From NCBI RefSeq assembly GCF_002797325.1, contig NZ_KZ454938.1, forward strand, positions 291,322-355,321: a DNA stretch of 64,000 nt. The letters are read 5' to 3'. Of this stretch, positions 25,568 to 32,783 are shown one piece after another (positions within the stretch are counted from its first letter, which is position 1; each line of letters opens with the position of its first letter). The translations under genes were made by a program, and so were the position numbers. This stretch comes from Bacillus sp. FJAT-45037 (GTDB lineage: Bacteria > Bacillota > Bacilli > Bacillales > Bacillaceae_D). The notes under the pieces were generated by a model. The model ran no database searches. It was not told the origin of the DNA and saw nothing but the letters and a program-made list of their open reading frames with translations.

Positions 25568-25803
25568 GAGGCTGGGACAAAAGTATTTTAACTTACGGAA
25601 TTCCGAACATTTCGGTTTTAGCTTTTATAAACCGCTCCTGAAATATACTTCGCACTCGCGAGGAAGCTGGTGAGCCCCTTCGTGCTTCGCACTTCAGTGT
25701 CTCACCTATGCTAATACCCGCCAGAAGTCTACGTATATTTCATCCGCTAAATTAGCGCTTCGTTCGTATCCAGAGCTAAACACTTTAGTTATGTCCCAGC
25801 CTC
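25568..25803. repeat. Fold-back element with 12-base terminal inverted repeats
   Basis: The perfect inverted repeats GAGGCTGGGACA (25568-25579) and TGTCCCAGCCTC (25792-25803) enclose 236 bases. Inside lie further mirrored arms: GAAATATAC (25640-25648) with GTATATTTC (25733-25741), and GGTGAG (25669-25674) with CTCACC (25701-25706). No ORF is credible in it. Repeats that begin GAGGCTGGGACA recur between genes in many Firmicutes; whether this is a MITE or an RNA element is not known from this copy. It fills nearly all of the spacer between the exporter and the response regulator. Confidence 0.82.
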
Positions 25804-25889
25804 TTCTAGTTTTTGTGATGTAGATACCAATAAAAAGCAATAAGTAGTAGGGACATTTTTATAGAATGCGAAAAGATAGGCGGGGTTCG

Positions 25890-26594
25890 ATGGGTGAAGA
25901 TGTGATCTTAATTGTCGAAGATGAAAAAGAAATTGGAGAGTTAGTGCGTGATTATCTCGTACTAGAAGGTTTTAGCGTGTTGATCGCTGAGGACGGCGAG
26001 GAGGGGTTACGTCAATTTTTCAAAGAGAATCCGGTATTAGTTGTTCTCGATTTGATGCTTCCTAAAGTTGAGGGGGTTGAAGTATGTAGACAAATTCGCG
26101 CTGCCTCGACGGTTCCAATCGTGATGATGAGTGCAAAGCAAAGCGAAACAGATAAAATAATTGGTCTGGGCATCGGTGCGGATGATTACATAACCAAACC
26201 ATTTAGCCCTGGAGAATTAGTGGCGAGAATTAAAGCCCAACTTAGACGTTATAAACATTTTTCATCTCCCTCTACCGAAGAAGCGGTGCTGAAAATATGT
26301 GAGCTATCGATTGATGAGAAAGAATTTAAAGTGATGGTCAGAAATGAAGAAGTGCAAATGTCAGCAAGAGAGTTTAAGCTTCTTTATTTTCTTGCGAAGC
26401 ACCGCGGGCAAGTGTTTTCAAAAGAGCACTTGTTTGAGAAAGTCTGGGGATATGATCATATTGGAGACTTCAATTCTTTGAATGTTTATATCAGAAAACT
26501 TAGAGAAAAAATTGAAGTAGACCCATCAAAGCCGAAATACATTAAAACAGTGTGGGGGATAGGGTATAAATTTGATGGAGAACAAAGTCGATGA
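25890..26594 (+). CDS. OmpR-family response regulator
   Basis: DNA-binding regulator of 234 residues. The receiver domain has the acidic pocket EDEK and the phospho-acceptor D54 in VVLDLMLPK, the Ser/Thr switch region MMSAK and the invariant Lys in ITKPFSP. The C-terminal winged helix (about 135-230) ends in TVWGIGYKFDG. The start is ATG 25890 with AGGCGGGG upstream; ATG 25866 has no ribosome site. Its stop codon overlaps the kinase ATG by four bases. The target genes are unknown; the exporter upstream is a natural candidate. Confidence 0.95.
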   Translation: MGEDVILIVEDEKEIGELVRDYLVLEGFSVLIAEDGEEGLRQFFKENPVLVVLDLMLPKVEGVEVCRQIRAASTVPIVMMSAKQSETDKIIGLGIGADDYITKPFSPGELVARIKAQLRRYKHFSSPSTEEAVLKICELSIDEKEFKVMVRNEEVQMSAREFKLLYFLAKHRGQVFSKEHLFEKVWGYDHIGDFNSLNVYIRKLREKIEVDPSKPKYIKTVWGIGYKFDGEQSR

Positions 26595-28003
26595 TTGGGC
26601 TAAAAGCTAGACTTTTTTTCGCCTTTCTATCAATTATCCTCATCCCCATCTTCATTGTTGTTGTGATGATGTTTCTTTATTCAAGTAACCTTGAAAAATC
26701 CGAGGCAAGGCAAGAGGAAGAGATTGATTTGTTGTTTTCCAAATTGCGTGAGGAAATCACTAATCTTTCCTTTGAAGAAGAGTCGCTACCTGATGTATAT
26801 GCGACGATGCACCCACTATTAGAAGAATATGAGATGGATGTTCAGATCAATTCCGTATCAGGTGAGCTACTCTTTGATTCAAGAGATTGGCATACAGAAG
26901 AGGGAAACAAGAATTTTCAATTCCATCCCTTTCATCTCCAAGTCGCAGCAGAAAATGGTGAGCTTGTAGAAGTAGAAGTGATCTCTAATTCATCAGACGT
27001 CGCACCGTTCACTTTTTTTAATGAAATCATTAAGTACCTACTTATTAGTATTGGCACAGGATTGTTTGTTTTAGTAGCTCTGATTGTAGGGTGGATTTGG
27101 TACTTGTCACGCACCATCCTCCAACCACTAAAAGAAATCTATATAGCTTCAGAAGAGATGCGAATTGGGAATTTAGACTATACGATTCAGTACAATCGTA
27201 ATGATGAGATTGGTCGCTTCATTGATGGGTTTAATCTGATGAGGGATCATATGAAAAAATCAGACGAAAAGAAAGCCCAGTATGAAAAGTCGAGAAAAGA
27301 GTTAATTGCTGGAATTTCTCATGATTTACGAACACCTCTTTCTTCTATAAAAGGGTATGTAGAAGGATTGCAAGATGGTATCATTCAAAACGAAGAAATG
27401 AAAGAAAAGTATTTGAAGGTCATAAGTGCAAAAACCAATCAACTAGACTATCTAATCGAAGACTTGTTTGATTACTCTAAGCTTGAACTCGATCAATTAA
27501 CGATGGATAAGCAATGGATAAATAGCCAGGCTTTTTTTGATATGGTCATTGATGAGGCTCAATTTGAAGTGAGAAAACAAGGCGTCACCTTACAAGTAAG
27601 TGAGCTGATTCCCAAAGTGAAGCTCTACATCGATCCTAATCGTCTGCAGCAAGTGATGACAAATTTATTTGAGAACGCCATTCGTTACGGTGGGAATACG
27701 CTGAAGATTTCACTTATTGAAGGAGATCATTTGTTCTACGTAAGCGTCGCAGATAATGGGCCAGGCATTCATACAGAGGATCTTCCGTTTATCTTTAATC
27801 AATTCTATCGTGGCGACAAATCGCGCTCTAGACACTCTGGTGGATCAGGTCTAGGTTTAGCTATCTCAAAAAGAATAATAGAAGCCCATGGCGGAACGAT
27901 ATCTGTACAGTCAGTCGTAGGAGAAGGGACAACATTTGAATTTAGTTTACCGTTGAAGGAAAAAGGTAGAGAGCATAGGAATAGTCGAGAGGATAACACT
28001 TAA
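26591..28003 (+). CDS. Sensor histidine kinase
   Basis: Membrane kinase of 470 residues. Helix 1 (about 7-30), an extracellular sensor region (about 32-140), helix 2 (about 150-172), a HAMP domain (about 173-225), a dimerisation domain with the phospho-acceptor H244 in SHDLRTPLSS, and a GHKL ATPase domain with N box NLFENAIRYGG, G1 DNGPG and G2 GGSGLGLAI are all present. The ATG overlaps the response-regulator stop (ATGA), so the two are translationally coupled. The extracellular region of over 100 residues implies direct sensing of an outside signal, unlike the short-loop BceS-type kinases. Confidence 0.95.
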   Translation: MIGLKARLFFAFLSIILIPIFIVVVMMFLYSSNLEKSEARQEEEIDLLFSKLREEITNLSFEEESLPDVYATMHPLLEEYEMDVQINSVSGELLFDSRDWHTEEGNKNFQFHPFHLQVAAENGELVEVEVISNSSDVAPFTFFNEIIKYLLISIGTGLFVLVALIVGWIWYLSRTILQPLKEIYIASEEMRIGNLDYTIQYNRNDEIGRFIDGFNLMRDHMKKSDEKKAQYEKSRKELIAGISHDLRTPLSSIKGYVEGLQDGIIQNEEMKEKYLKVISAKTNQLDYLIEDLFDYSKLELDQLTMDKQWINSQAFFDMVIDEAQFEVRKQGVTLQVSELIPKVKLYIDPNRLQQVMTNLFENAIRYGGNTLKISLIEGDHLFYVSVADNGPGIHTEDLPFIFNQFYRGDKSRSRHSGGSGLGLAISKRIIEAHGGTISVQSVVGEGTTFEFSLPLKEKGREHRNSREDNT

Positions 28004-28038
28004 TTAAATGTGTTTATGAGGACACGTGCAGAAAGTAC

Positions 28039-28071
28039 AAAAAACGCTCGGAAAACTCCGAGCATTTTTTG
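28039..28071 (+). terminator. Intrinsic terminator after the histidine kinase gene
   Basis: AAAAAACGCTCGGA and TCCGAGCATTTTTTG form a stem around AAAC, followed by a T-run. The A-run on the other side could let it act in both directions. Confidence 0.85.
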
Positions 28072-28146
28072 TTTCAAGCTGATTATGAAGAGCTTACGTG
28101 AAAATCACTAGTTCTGTCTAAATGGATCAGGAAAGTGAATGTGTAA

Positions 28147-29520
28147 TTAGGCGCTTTGTCTTGCTTTTGCTTCGGCTTTTTCTGTTCTCATTTGTTTGAG
28201 GAAGCGGTGTGTTTCTGCGACGACGACGCCGGATAGGCCGAGTAGACCGATTAAGTTAGGTACTGCCATGAGGCCATTCATGATGTCGGCAACGCCCCAT
28301 ACGACATCAAGGCTTGCGCCTGCTCCTAGTGCAACCGCTACAACGAATAATACACGGTACACAATAATTGATGTTTGTGATTTGAAAAGGTAATAGAAAC
28401 ATTTCTCCCCGTAGTAAGACCATCCTAAAATGGTAGAGTAAGCAAAGAAGACTAACCCTACCGCAACAACAATCGCACCGATTGGCCCTAAGAAGTACTC
28501 AAAGGTTGCAGATGTTAATGCAGCTCCAGTTTCTCCGCCTGTATATAAGTTCCCCATTACAAGAGCAATCCCTGTAATCGAACAAATGATGATCGTATCA
28601 ATAAACACTTGAGTCATCGATACAAGAGCCTGACGTCCGGGATAATCTGTTCTAGCAGCAGCAGCGGCGATTGGTGCCGAACCTAAACCTGCTTCATTGG
28701 AAAATACTCCTCGAGCTACCCCGTATTGAATAACGACACCAATAGCTCCACCAGCAACGGCTTGACCTGTGAAGGCATCAGAGAAGATTAATGCAACAGC
28801 ACTTGGTACCAAAGATAGATTGCTTATAATTAAAATAAGACCAGCACCTACATAAAATAAAGCCATTAACGGAACGATAAATGCTACGGCTTTCCCAATA
28901 CTACGAATGCCACCTAATAAGACTAAACCAGTAAAGATTGCAAGCAATATTCCTGTAATCCAAGGGTTGATCCCCCAGTTGCTCTCAATGACGGCAGCAA
29001 CAGAGTTAGATTGAACGGTATTTCCAATACCAAAGGCAGCGATCGCAGCTAGTACGGCAAAGGTAACACCGAGCCATTTCTGGCCTAACCCTTTTTCAAG
29101 GTAATACATCGGGCCCCCAGCCATTTGTCCATTCTTATCTTTTTCACGATATTTGACGGCTAAGATAGCCTCTGCATACTTAGTTGCCATCCCGAAAATA
29201 GCGGATAGCCACATCCAGAAGACAGCACCAGGTCCCCCAATGACAACGGCGGTTGCAACCCCAGCAATGTTACCAGTACCTACCGTTGCAGCTAGAGCAG
29301 TCATTAAAGATTGGAAATGTGAAATATCCCCTTCAGATTTTTTGTCTTGCTTACGACTAAATGCAAGCTTTAGGGCATAAGGCAGAGTTGAGAACTGTAA
29401 AAATGCTAGACGAAACGTAAGATAAATACCTGTACCAACTAATAAGATTAAAAGGGGTGGACCCCACACAAACCCACTGATCTCATTGATGGTCTGAATT
29501 AATCGACTTTCTTCTTCCAT
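28147..29520 (-). CDS. Alanine/glycine:cation symporter family protein (AgcS)
   Basis: Sodium- or proton-coupled amino-acid permease of 457 residues with about eleven membrane segments. The family signature ATVGTGNIAGVATA and the region GGIGVV-type (AGGAIGVVIQYGVARGVFSNEAGLGSA spans two short conserved motifs) are typical of AlsT/GlnT/DagA. The start is ATG 29520 after AAAGGAGGG; the longer frame to 29577 passes through the promoter. A CodY-like box overlaps the predicted promoter, which would fit nutrient-dependent repression. The substrate may be alanine, glycine or glutamine. Confidence 0.93.
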   Translation of the reverse strand: MEEESRLIQTINEISGFVWGPPLLILLVGTGIYLTFRLAFLQFSTLPYALKLAFSRKQDKKSEGDISHFQSLMTALAATVGTGNIAGVATAVVIGGPGAVFWMWLSAIFGMATKYAEAILAVKYREKDKNGQMAGGPMYYLEKGLGQKWLGVTFAVLAAIAAFGIGNTVQSNSVAAVIESNWGINPWITGILLAIFTGLVLLGGIRSIGKAVAFIVPLMALFYVGAGLILIISNLSLVPSAVALIFSDAFTGQAVAGGAIGVVIQYGVARGVFSNEAGLGSAPIAAAAARTDYPGRQALVSMTQVFIDTIIICSITGIALVMGNLYTGGETGAALTSATFEYFLGPIGAIVVAVGLVFFAYSTILGWSYYGEKCFYYLFKSQTSIIVYRVLFVVAVALGAGASLDVVWGVADIMNGLMAVPNLIGLLGLSGVVVAETHRFLKQMRTEKAEAKARQSA

Positions 29521-29554
29521 CCAAATCCCTCCTTTTAATTGCAATAATAGTATT

Positions 29555-29584
29555 AATATTCCGAAAATATTCCGCATTTGTCAA
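29555..29584 (-). promoter_or_regulatory. Promoter of the AgcS gene with CodY-like box
   Basis: On the minus strand TTGACA (29584-29579) is followed after 18 bases by AATATT (29560-29555). The segment AATATTCCGAAAATA at 29555-29569 matches the CodY motif AATTTTCWGAAAATT at 12 of 15 positions and covers the -10 region. CGGAATATT is repeated directly 11 bases apart (29555-29563 and 29566-29574). Confidence 0.5.
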
Positions 29585-29742
29585 GTAGAATCAAAAAAAT
29601 CTCTAGCAGGCAAGGTTCTAGTCATTCTAGCAATGATTGTGTCTGTCTTCCACAGAATTGATAGATAACCGTACATAACTAGTTTTCTATTAAAAAAAGA
29701 AGTATGATACTACTATTATTAGATAGAGATAGGTGATACATA

Positions 29743-31017
29743 GTGGATATACAGTTAACGTCACTAGGGACTATTCTTGCTCTCGTTGTGACGATTGGGT
29801 TAATTTTAATTCGTGTTGCACCAGCCTATGCAATGATGACAGGTGCTGTTGTGGGAGGAATCATTGGTGGAGCAACGATTATAGAAACCGTCGGCTTGAT
29901 GGTTGGTGGAGCAGAGGGCATGGCAGGCGTTATTTTACGAGTGCTTGCAGCTGGCGTTTTGGCGGGGGTATTAATCGAGTCAGGTGCAGCAAAGACAATT
30001 GCAGAATCAATTTTGTACAAACTAGGTGAAACAAAAGCATTACTAGCCGTAGCTGGTGCCACCATGGTCTTAACCGGTGTTGGTGTATTTATTGGCGTAG
30101 CCGTCTTGACGGTTGCACCGATTGCGCTGTCGATTGCTAAGAGAGCTAATTTATCAAAGATGGCTGTGCTGTTGGCGATTTCTGGAGGGGGAAAAGCAGG
30201 AAATATTATTTCTCCTAATCCTAACACGATTGCTGCAGCTGAAGCCTTTCAAGTTCCATTAACTTCTGTGATGTTGGTTGGAGTAGTCCCAGCAGTCGCG
30301 GGATTAATGATGACTTTTGCCATTGCTCGGAAATTACGCAATGTAGGGGCAGCTGTCGATGAAAGTGAATTGCCAAATGACGTAAAAGGTGACGCTCCTA
30401 GTTTAGCGAAATCTCTTTCCGCTCCAGCTGTGGCTATTGCGTTATTGTTGTTGCAGCCACTCGCTGGTATTCAAGTCGACCCTTTATTTGCCTTGCCGAT
30501 TGGTGGGATAGTCGGTGCTATTGTGATGGGCAGAGCGAAACATTTAAATCAATACATAACCTCAGGCCTTGAGAAAATGGCTGGAGTAGCGATTCTCCTT
30601 CTAGGAACGGGGACACTTGCTGGAATTATTGCGCACTCTGCATTGATTGATCAAATTTTAATTGGAATTGATGCGCTGAGCTTACCTGCATACTTTTTAG
30701 CACCAATTGCTGGTATTACCATGTCTGCAGCGACAGGTTCAACAGCGGCAGCGACTGCTGTTGCTGGGAATGTCTTCGCTCCGACTATTTTAGAGCTGGG
30801 AATTCATGCGTTGGCAGGTGCTGCAATGGTTCATGCAGGAGCGACTGTGTTAGATCACTTGCCACACGGGACGTTTTTTCATATTACAAGAGCGAGTGTA
30901 GGCATGGATATGAAGGAGCGTATGAAGCTTCTTCCTTATGAAACATTAGTCGGGTTTGCGATTGTTGTAGTTTCTACATTGATGTTTGGTGTATTTGGAT
31001 TTCTTTTCTTTGGTTAA
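29743..31017 (+). CDS. GntP-family permease
   Basis: Very hydrophobic transporter of 424 residues with about twelve membrane segments, assigned to the gluconate:proton symporter (GntP) family from its overall pattern and motifs such as SGGGKAGNIISPNPNTIAAAE and GAAMVHAGATVLDHLPHG. The family carries gluconate and related sugar acids or, in some members, other organic anions. The GTG start at 29743 follows AGGTGATA. No sugar-acid kinase gene is adjacent, so the substrate remains open. It is divergent from the AgcS transporter. Confidence 0.85.
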   Translation: MDIQLTSLGTILALVVTIGLILIRVAPAYAMMTGAVVGGIIGGATIIETVGLMVGGAEGMAGVILRVLAAGVLAGVLIESGAAKTIAESILYKLGETKALLAVAGATMVLTGVGVFIGVAVLTVAPIALSIAKRANLSKMAVLLAISGGGKAGNIISPNPNTIAAAEAFQVPLTSVMLVGVVPAVAGLMMTFAIARKLRNVGAAVDESELPNDVKGDAPSLAKSLSAPAVAIALLLLQPLAGIQVDPLFALPIGGIVGAIVMGRAKHLNQYITSGLEKMAGVAILLLGTGTLAGIIAHSALIDQILIGIDALSLPAYFLAPIAGITMSAATGSTAAATAVAGNVFAPTILELGIHALAGAAMVHAGATVLDHLPHGTFFHITRASVGMDMKERMKLLPYETLVGFAIVVVSTLMFGVFGFLFFG

Positions 31018-31025
31018 CACTTCAT

Positions 31026-31056
31026 GCATAATTTTGCTTGGTGCTTGGTCATACTA
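31026..31056 (+). promoter_or_regulatory. SigG-like promoter of the yfhD-like gene
   Basis: GCATA (31026-31030) and CATACTA (31050-31056) match both SigG elements exactly, but the spacer is 19 bases, one longer than usual. It lies about 35 bases upstream of the ribosome site. Confidence 0.45.
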
Positions 31057-31098
31057 TTTGGAGTAGTCGAATTAAGCATGCCAGAGGAGGTAGGATGA

Positions 31099-31239
31099 AT
31101 GAAAAAAAATCAAAAACAAAACCATGGTCAATATGATGACATAGAATTTTCTCAAGAAGTAGCAGATGCCGCGGATCAAGAAGCGATGAAGCGTATGCAA
31201 GCGGCTGACAAGCGTGCTACCGAGAAAAAGAGAACGTAA
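31099..31239 (+). CDS. yfhD: YfhD-family small protein
   Basis: Protein of 46 residues, highly hydrophilic, with the core YDDIEFSQEVADAADQEA followed by AMKRMQAADKRA. This Asp-Asp-x-Glu-Phe-Ser ... Ala-Asp pattern is the mark of the YfhD family, whose B. subtilis member is expressed in the forespore. The ATG at 31099 has AGAGGAGG about eight bases upstream; another ATG at 31095 is in a frame that stops after 13 codons. The function is unknown. A SigG-like promoter precedes it and a strong terminator follows. Confidence 0.8.
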   Translation: MKKNQKQNHGQYDDIEFSQEVADAADQEAMKRMQAADKRATEKKRT

Positions 31240-31260
31240 CTAAAGATCAGAGTAGAAATG

Positions 31261-31303
31261 AATCAGCTTTCTTCATTGTTAAATGGAGAGGCTGATTTTT
31301 TTT
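31261..31303 (+). terminator. Intrinsic terminator after the yfhD-like gene
   Basis: AATCAGC pairs with GCTGATT, and an inner stem (TTCATT/AATGGA) closes the loop; eight T residues follow. Confidence 0.85.
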
Positions 31304-31387
31304 GTGAATTTCCTTTCAACATCGAATGGATAGGATGAAATTTACTATAATAAAAGAAGATCATCATTTGGAAAAGGAGTGGCTGAA

Positions 31388-32116
31388 ATGAGTATCACTA
31401 AAATCTTTGCCCATCGTGGTTCATCTGTTAATCATCCTGAAAATACAATGGCTGCTTTTGAAGCAGCGTATGAAGTTGGCGCAGACGGTATCGAATTCGA
31501 TGTTCAACTTAGTCAGGATTTAGTACCAATCGTGATTCATGATGCTACGCTTGATCGAACGACGTCTGGAAGGGGATTAGTATCTAAACATTGTATTGAA
31601 GAATTAAAGAGGTTAGATGCAGGCGAATGGTTTGCTCCCAATTTTAGAGAAGAACGAATTCCAACCCTGGAAGAAGTGCTTATTTGGGCAACAGATAAAC
31701 ACGTCATGTTGAATATTGAGTTAAAAGAAAGCGTTCATCAACGAGAACAAATGATAAAAACGGTAATCCCTCTGATCAAAGAATATCAGCTAGAGTCTTC
31801 TGTTATTCTTTCTTCATTTGACCATGTGCTTATATCTAAGTTGCAGAGGGTGGCACCAGGTATTGAAACGGCTGTTATCGTCACCGCTGCCCTATTTGAA
31901 CCTGAACATTATATTAAACAGCTTGGAGTAACTGGGTATCACTTTAAATCCAACTATCTCCTTGAACAAGAAGCCAAAAAATTAATCAATCAAGGCATAC
32001 AGATTAGACCTTATACAGTAAACGAGGAAAATGTGTTAGAGATGTACAAGACGTGGGGATGTGCGGGAATATTTACCGATGACCCTGAACTTGGAGTGAA
32101 AGTTCGAGGACATTAA
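31388..32116 (+). CDS. Glycerophosphodiester phosphodiesterase
   Basis: Cytoplasmic-type GDPD of 242 residues that hydrolyses glycerophosphodiesters to glycerol 3-phosphate and an alcohol. The catalytic H9 is in FAHRGSSVNHPENT, the metal-binding Glu and Asp in GADGIEFDVQ and the second His in VIHDATLDRTT. The C-terminal KTWGCAGIFTDDP closes the TIM barrel. The start is ATG 31388 with AAAAGGAG upstream. There is no signal peptide. Its product feeds glycerol 3-phosphate metabolism; glpD lies about 11 kb away at 42878. Confidence 0.95.
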   Translation: MSITKIFAHRGSSVNHPENTMAAFEAAYEVGADGIEFDVQLSQDLVPIVIHDATLDRTTSGRGLVSKHCIEELKRLDAGEWFAPNFREERIPTLEEVLIWATDKHVMLNIELKESVHQREQMIKTVIPLIKEYQLESSVILSSFDHVLISKLQRVAPGIETAVIVTAALFEPEHYIKQLGVTGYHFKSNYLLEQEAKKLINQGIQIRPYTVNEENVLEMYKTWGCAGIFTDDPELGVKVRGH

Positions 32117-32226
32117 TTAAACGTTTTCTTTATCGTTCTACAAATAAATGTGTTTATTCTCGATGTTTTGGTAAATGCTAACCTTATACGAACTCATTTT
32201 TTGGTAAATAAGAAGGTGTCGATAAG

Positions 32227-32724
32227 GTGAAGAATTACAAATTGATTTCTATTGCTATCATATTCCTGTCACTGCTTGGTACGCTACTCATGAGTAAAAA
32301 AACATTGAAACGGTATATGCCAGCAACTTTATTTATGGCGATTTTTGTGACACTTGAAAGTTTGGTTGCTAGAAAATTTACATGGTGGTGGTTTTATAAG
32401 AAGCTCCATCCTCGATTAATTGGAGAAATTCCTTTGATCTGGGGGCCGTTTTTCTTAGGGTCACTTTTTGTGTTGAGAATGACGTATGGGAATTTTTTTG
32501 CCTATATTGCATTAAATACAGGTTTTCACCTCTTTTTTGTCGGACCAGGCCTTAACTTCATGGAGAAAAGAGGGATCTCGTCGTTAGTGCGGATCTCGAG
32601 AACTCAGTTGTTTGGGTTGTTCTTTATGAAATCAATGATTATGTATAGTGTTCAGTCTCTCGTTGAATCGATTCGGAAAAAGAGATTTGAGGAGAGAATT
32701 GAGGTCGAAAGAAGCGTTGAGTAA
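32227..32724 (+). CDS. Small membrane protein of unknown function
   Basis: Protein of 165 residues from a GTG start at 32227 with AAGGTG upstream. Four hydrophobic segments (about 5-21, 30-46, 68-85, 90-110) are followed by a basic C-terminal tail (SIRKKRFEERIEVE). An aromatic cluster FTWWWFYKKLHPRLIGEIP sits between helices. It has the look of the small four-helix integral membrane proteins widespread in Bacillaceae, but I cannot name the family with confidence. It shares a terminator with the converging glg operon. Confidence 0.75.
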   Translation: MKNYKLISIAIIFLSLLGTLLMSKKTLKRYMPATLFMAIFVTLESLVARKFTWWWFYKKLHPRLIGEIPLIWGPFFLGSLFVLRMTYGNFFAYIALNTGFHLFFVGPGLNFMEKRGISSLVRISRTQLFGLFFMKSMIMYSVQSLVESIRKKRFEERIEVERSVE

Positions 32725-32742
32725 AAGAGCGATGAAACAAAG

Positions 32743-32783
32743 AAACAAGCTGCGCAGGTGAATACTTTCGCAGCTTGTTTTTA
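32743..32783. terminator. Bidirectional terminator for the membrane protein gene and the glg operon
   Basis: AACAAGCTGCG pairs with CGCAGCTTGTT (11 base pairs) and is followed by a T-rich tail. It directly abuts the glgP stop codon on the other strand. Confidence 0.8.

Noticed and set aside
29733-30029. 98-codon Cys- and Trp-rich ORF
   Set aside because: It is an out-of-frame shadow of the GntP-family gene, and the composition is an artefact of its Gly/Ala-rich codons.
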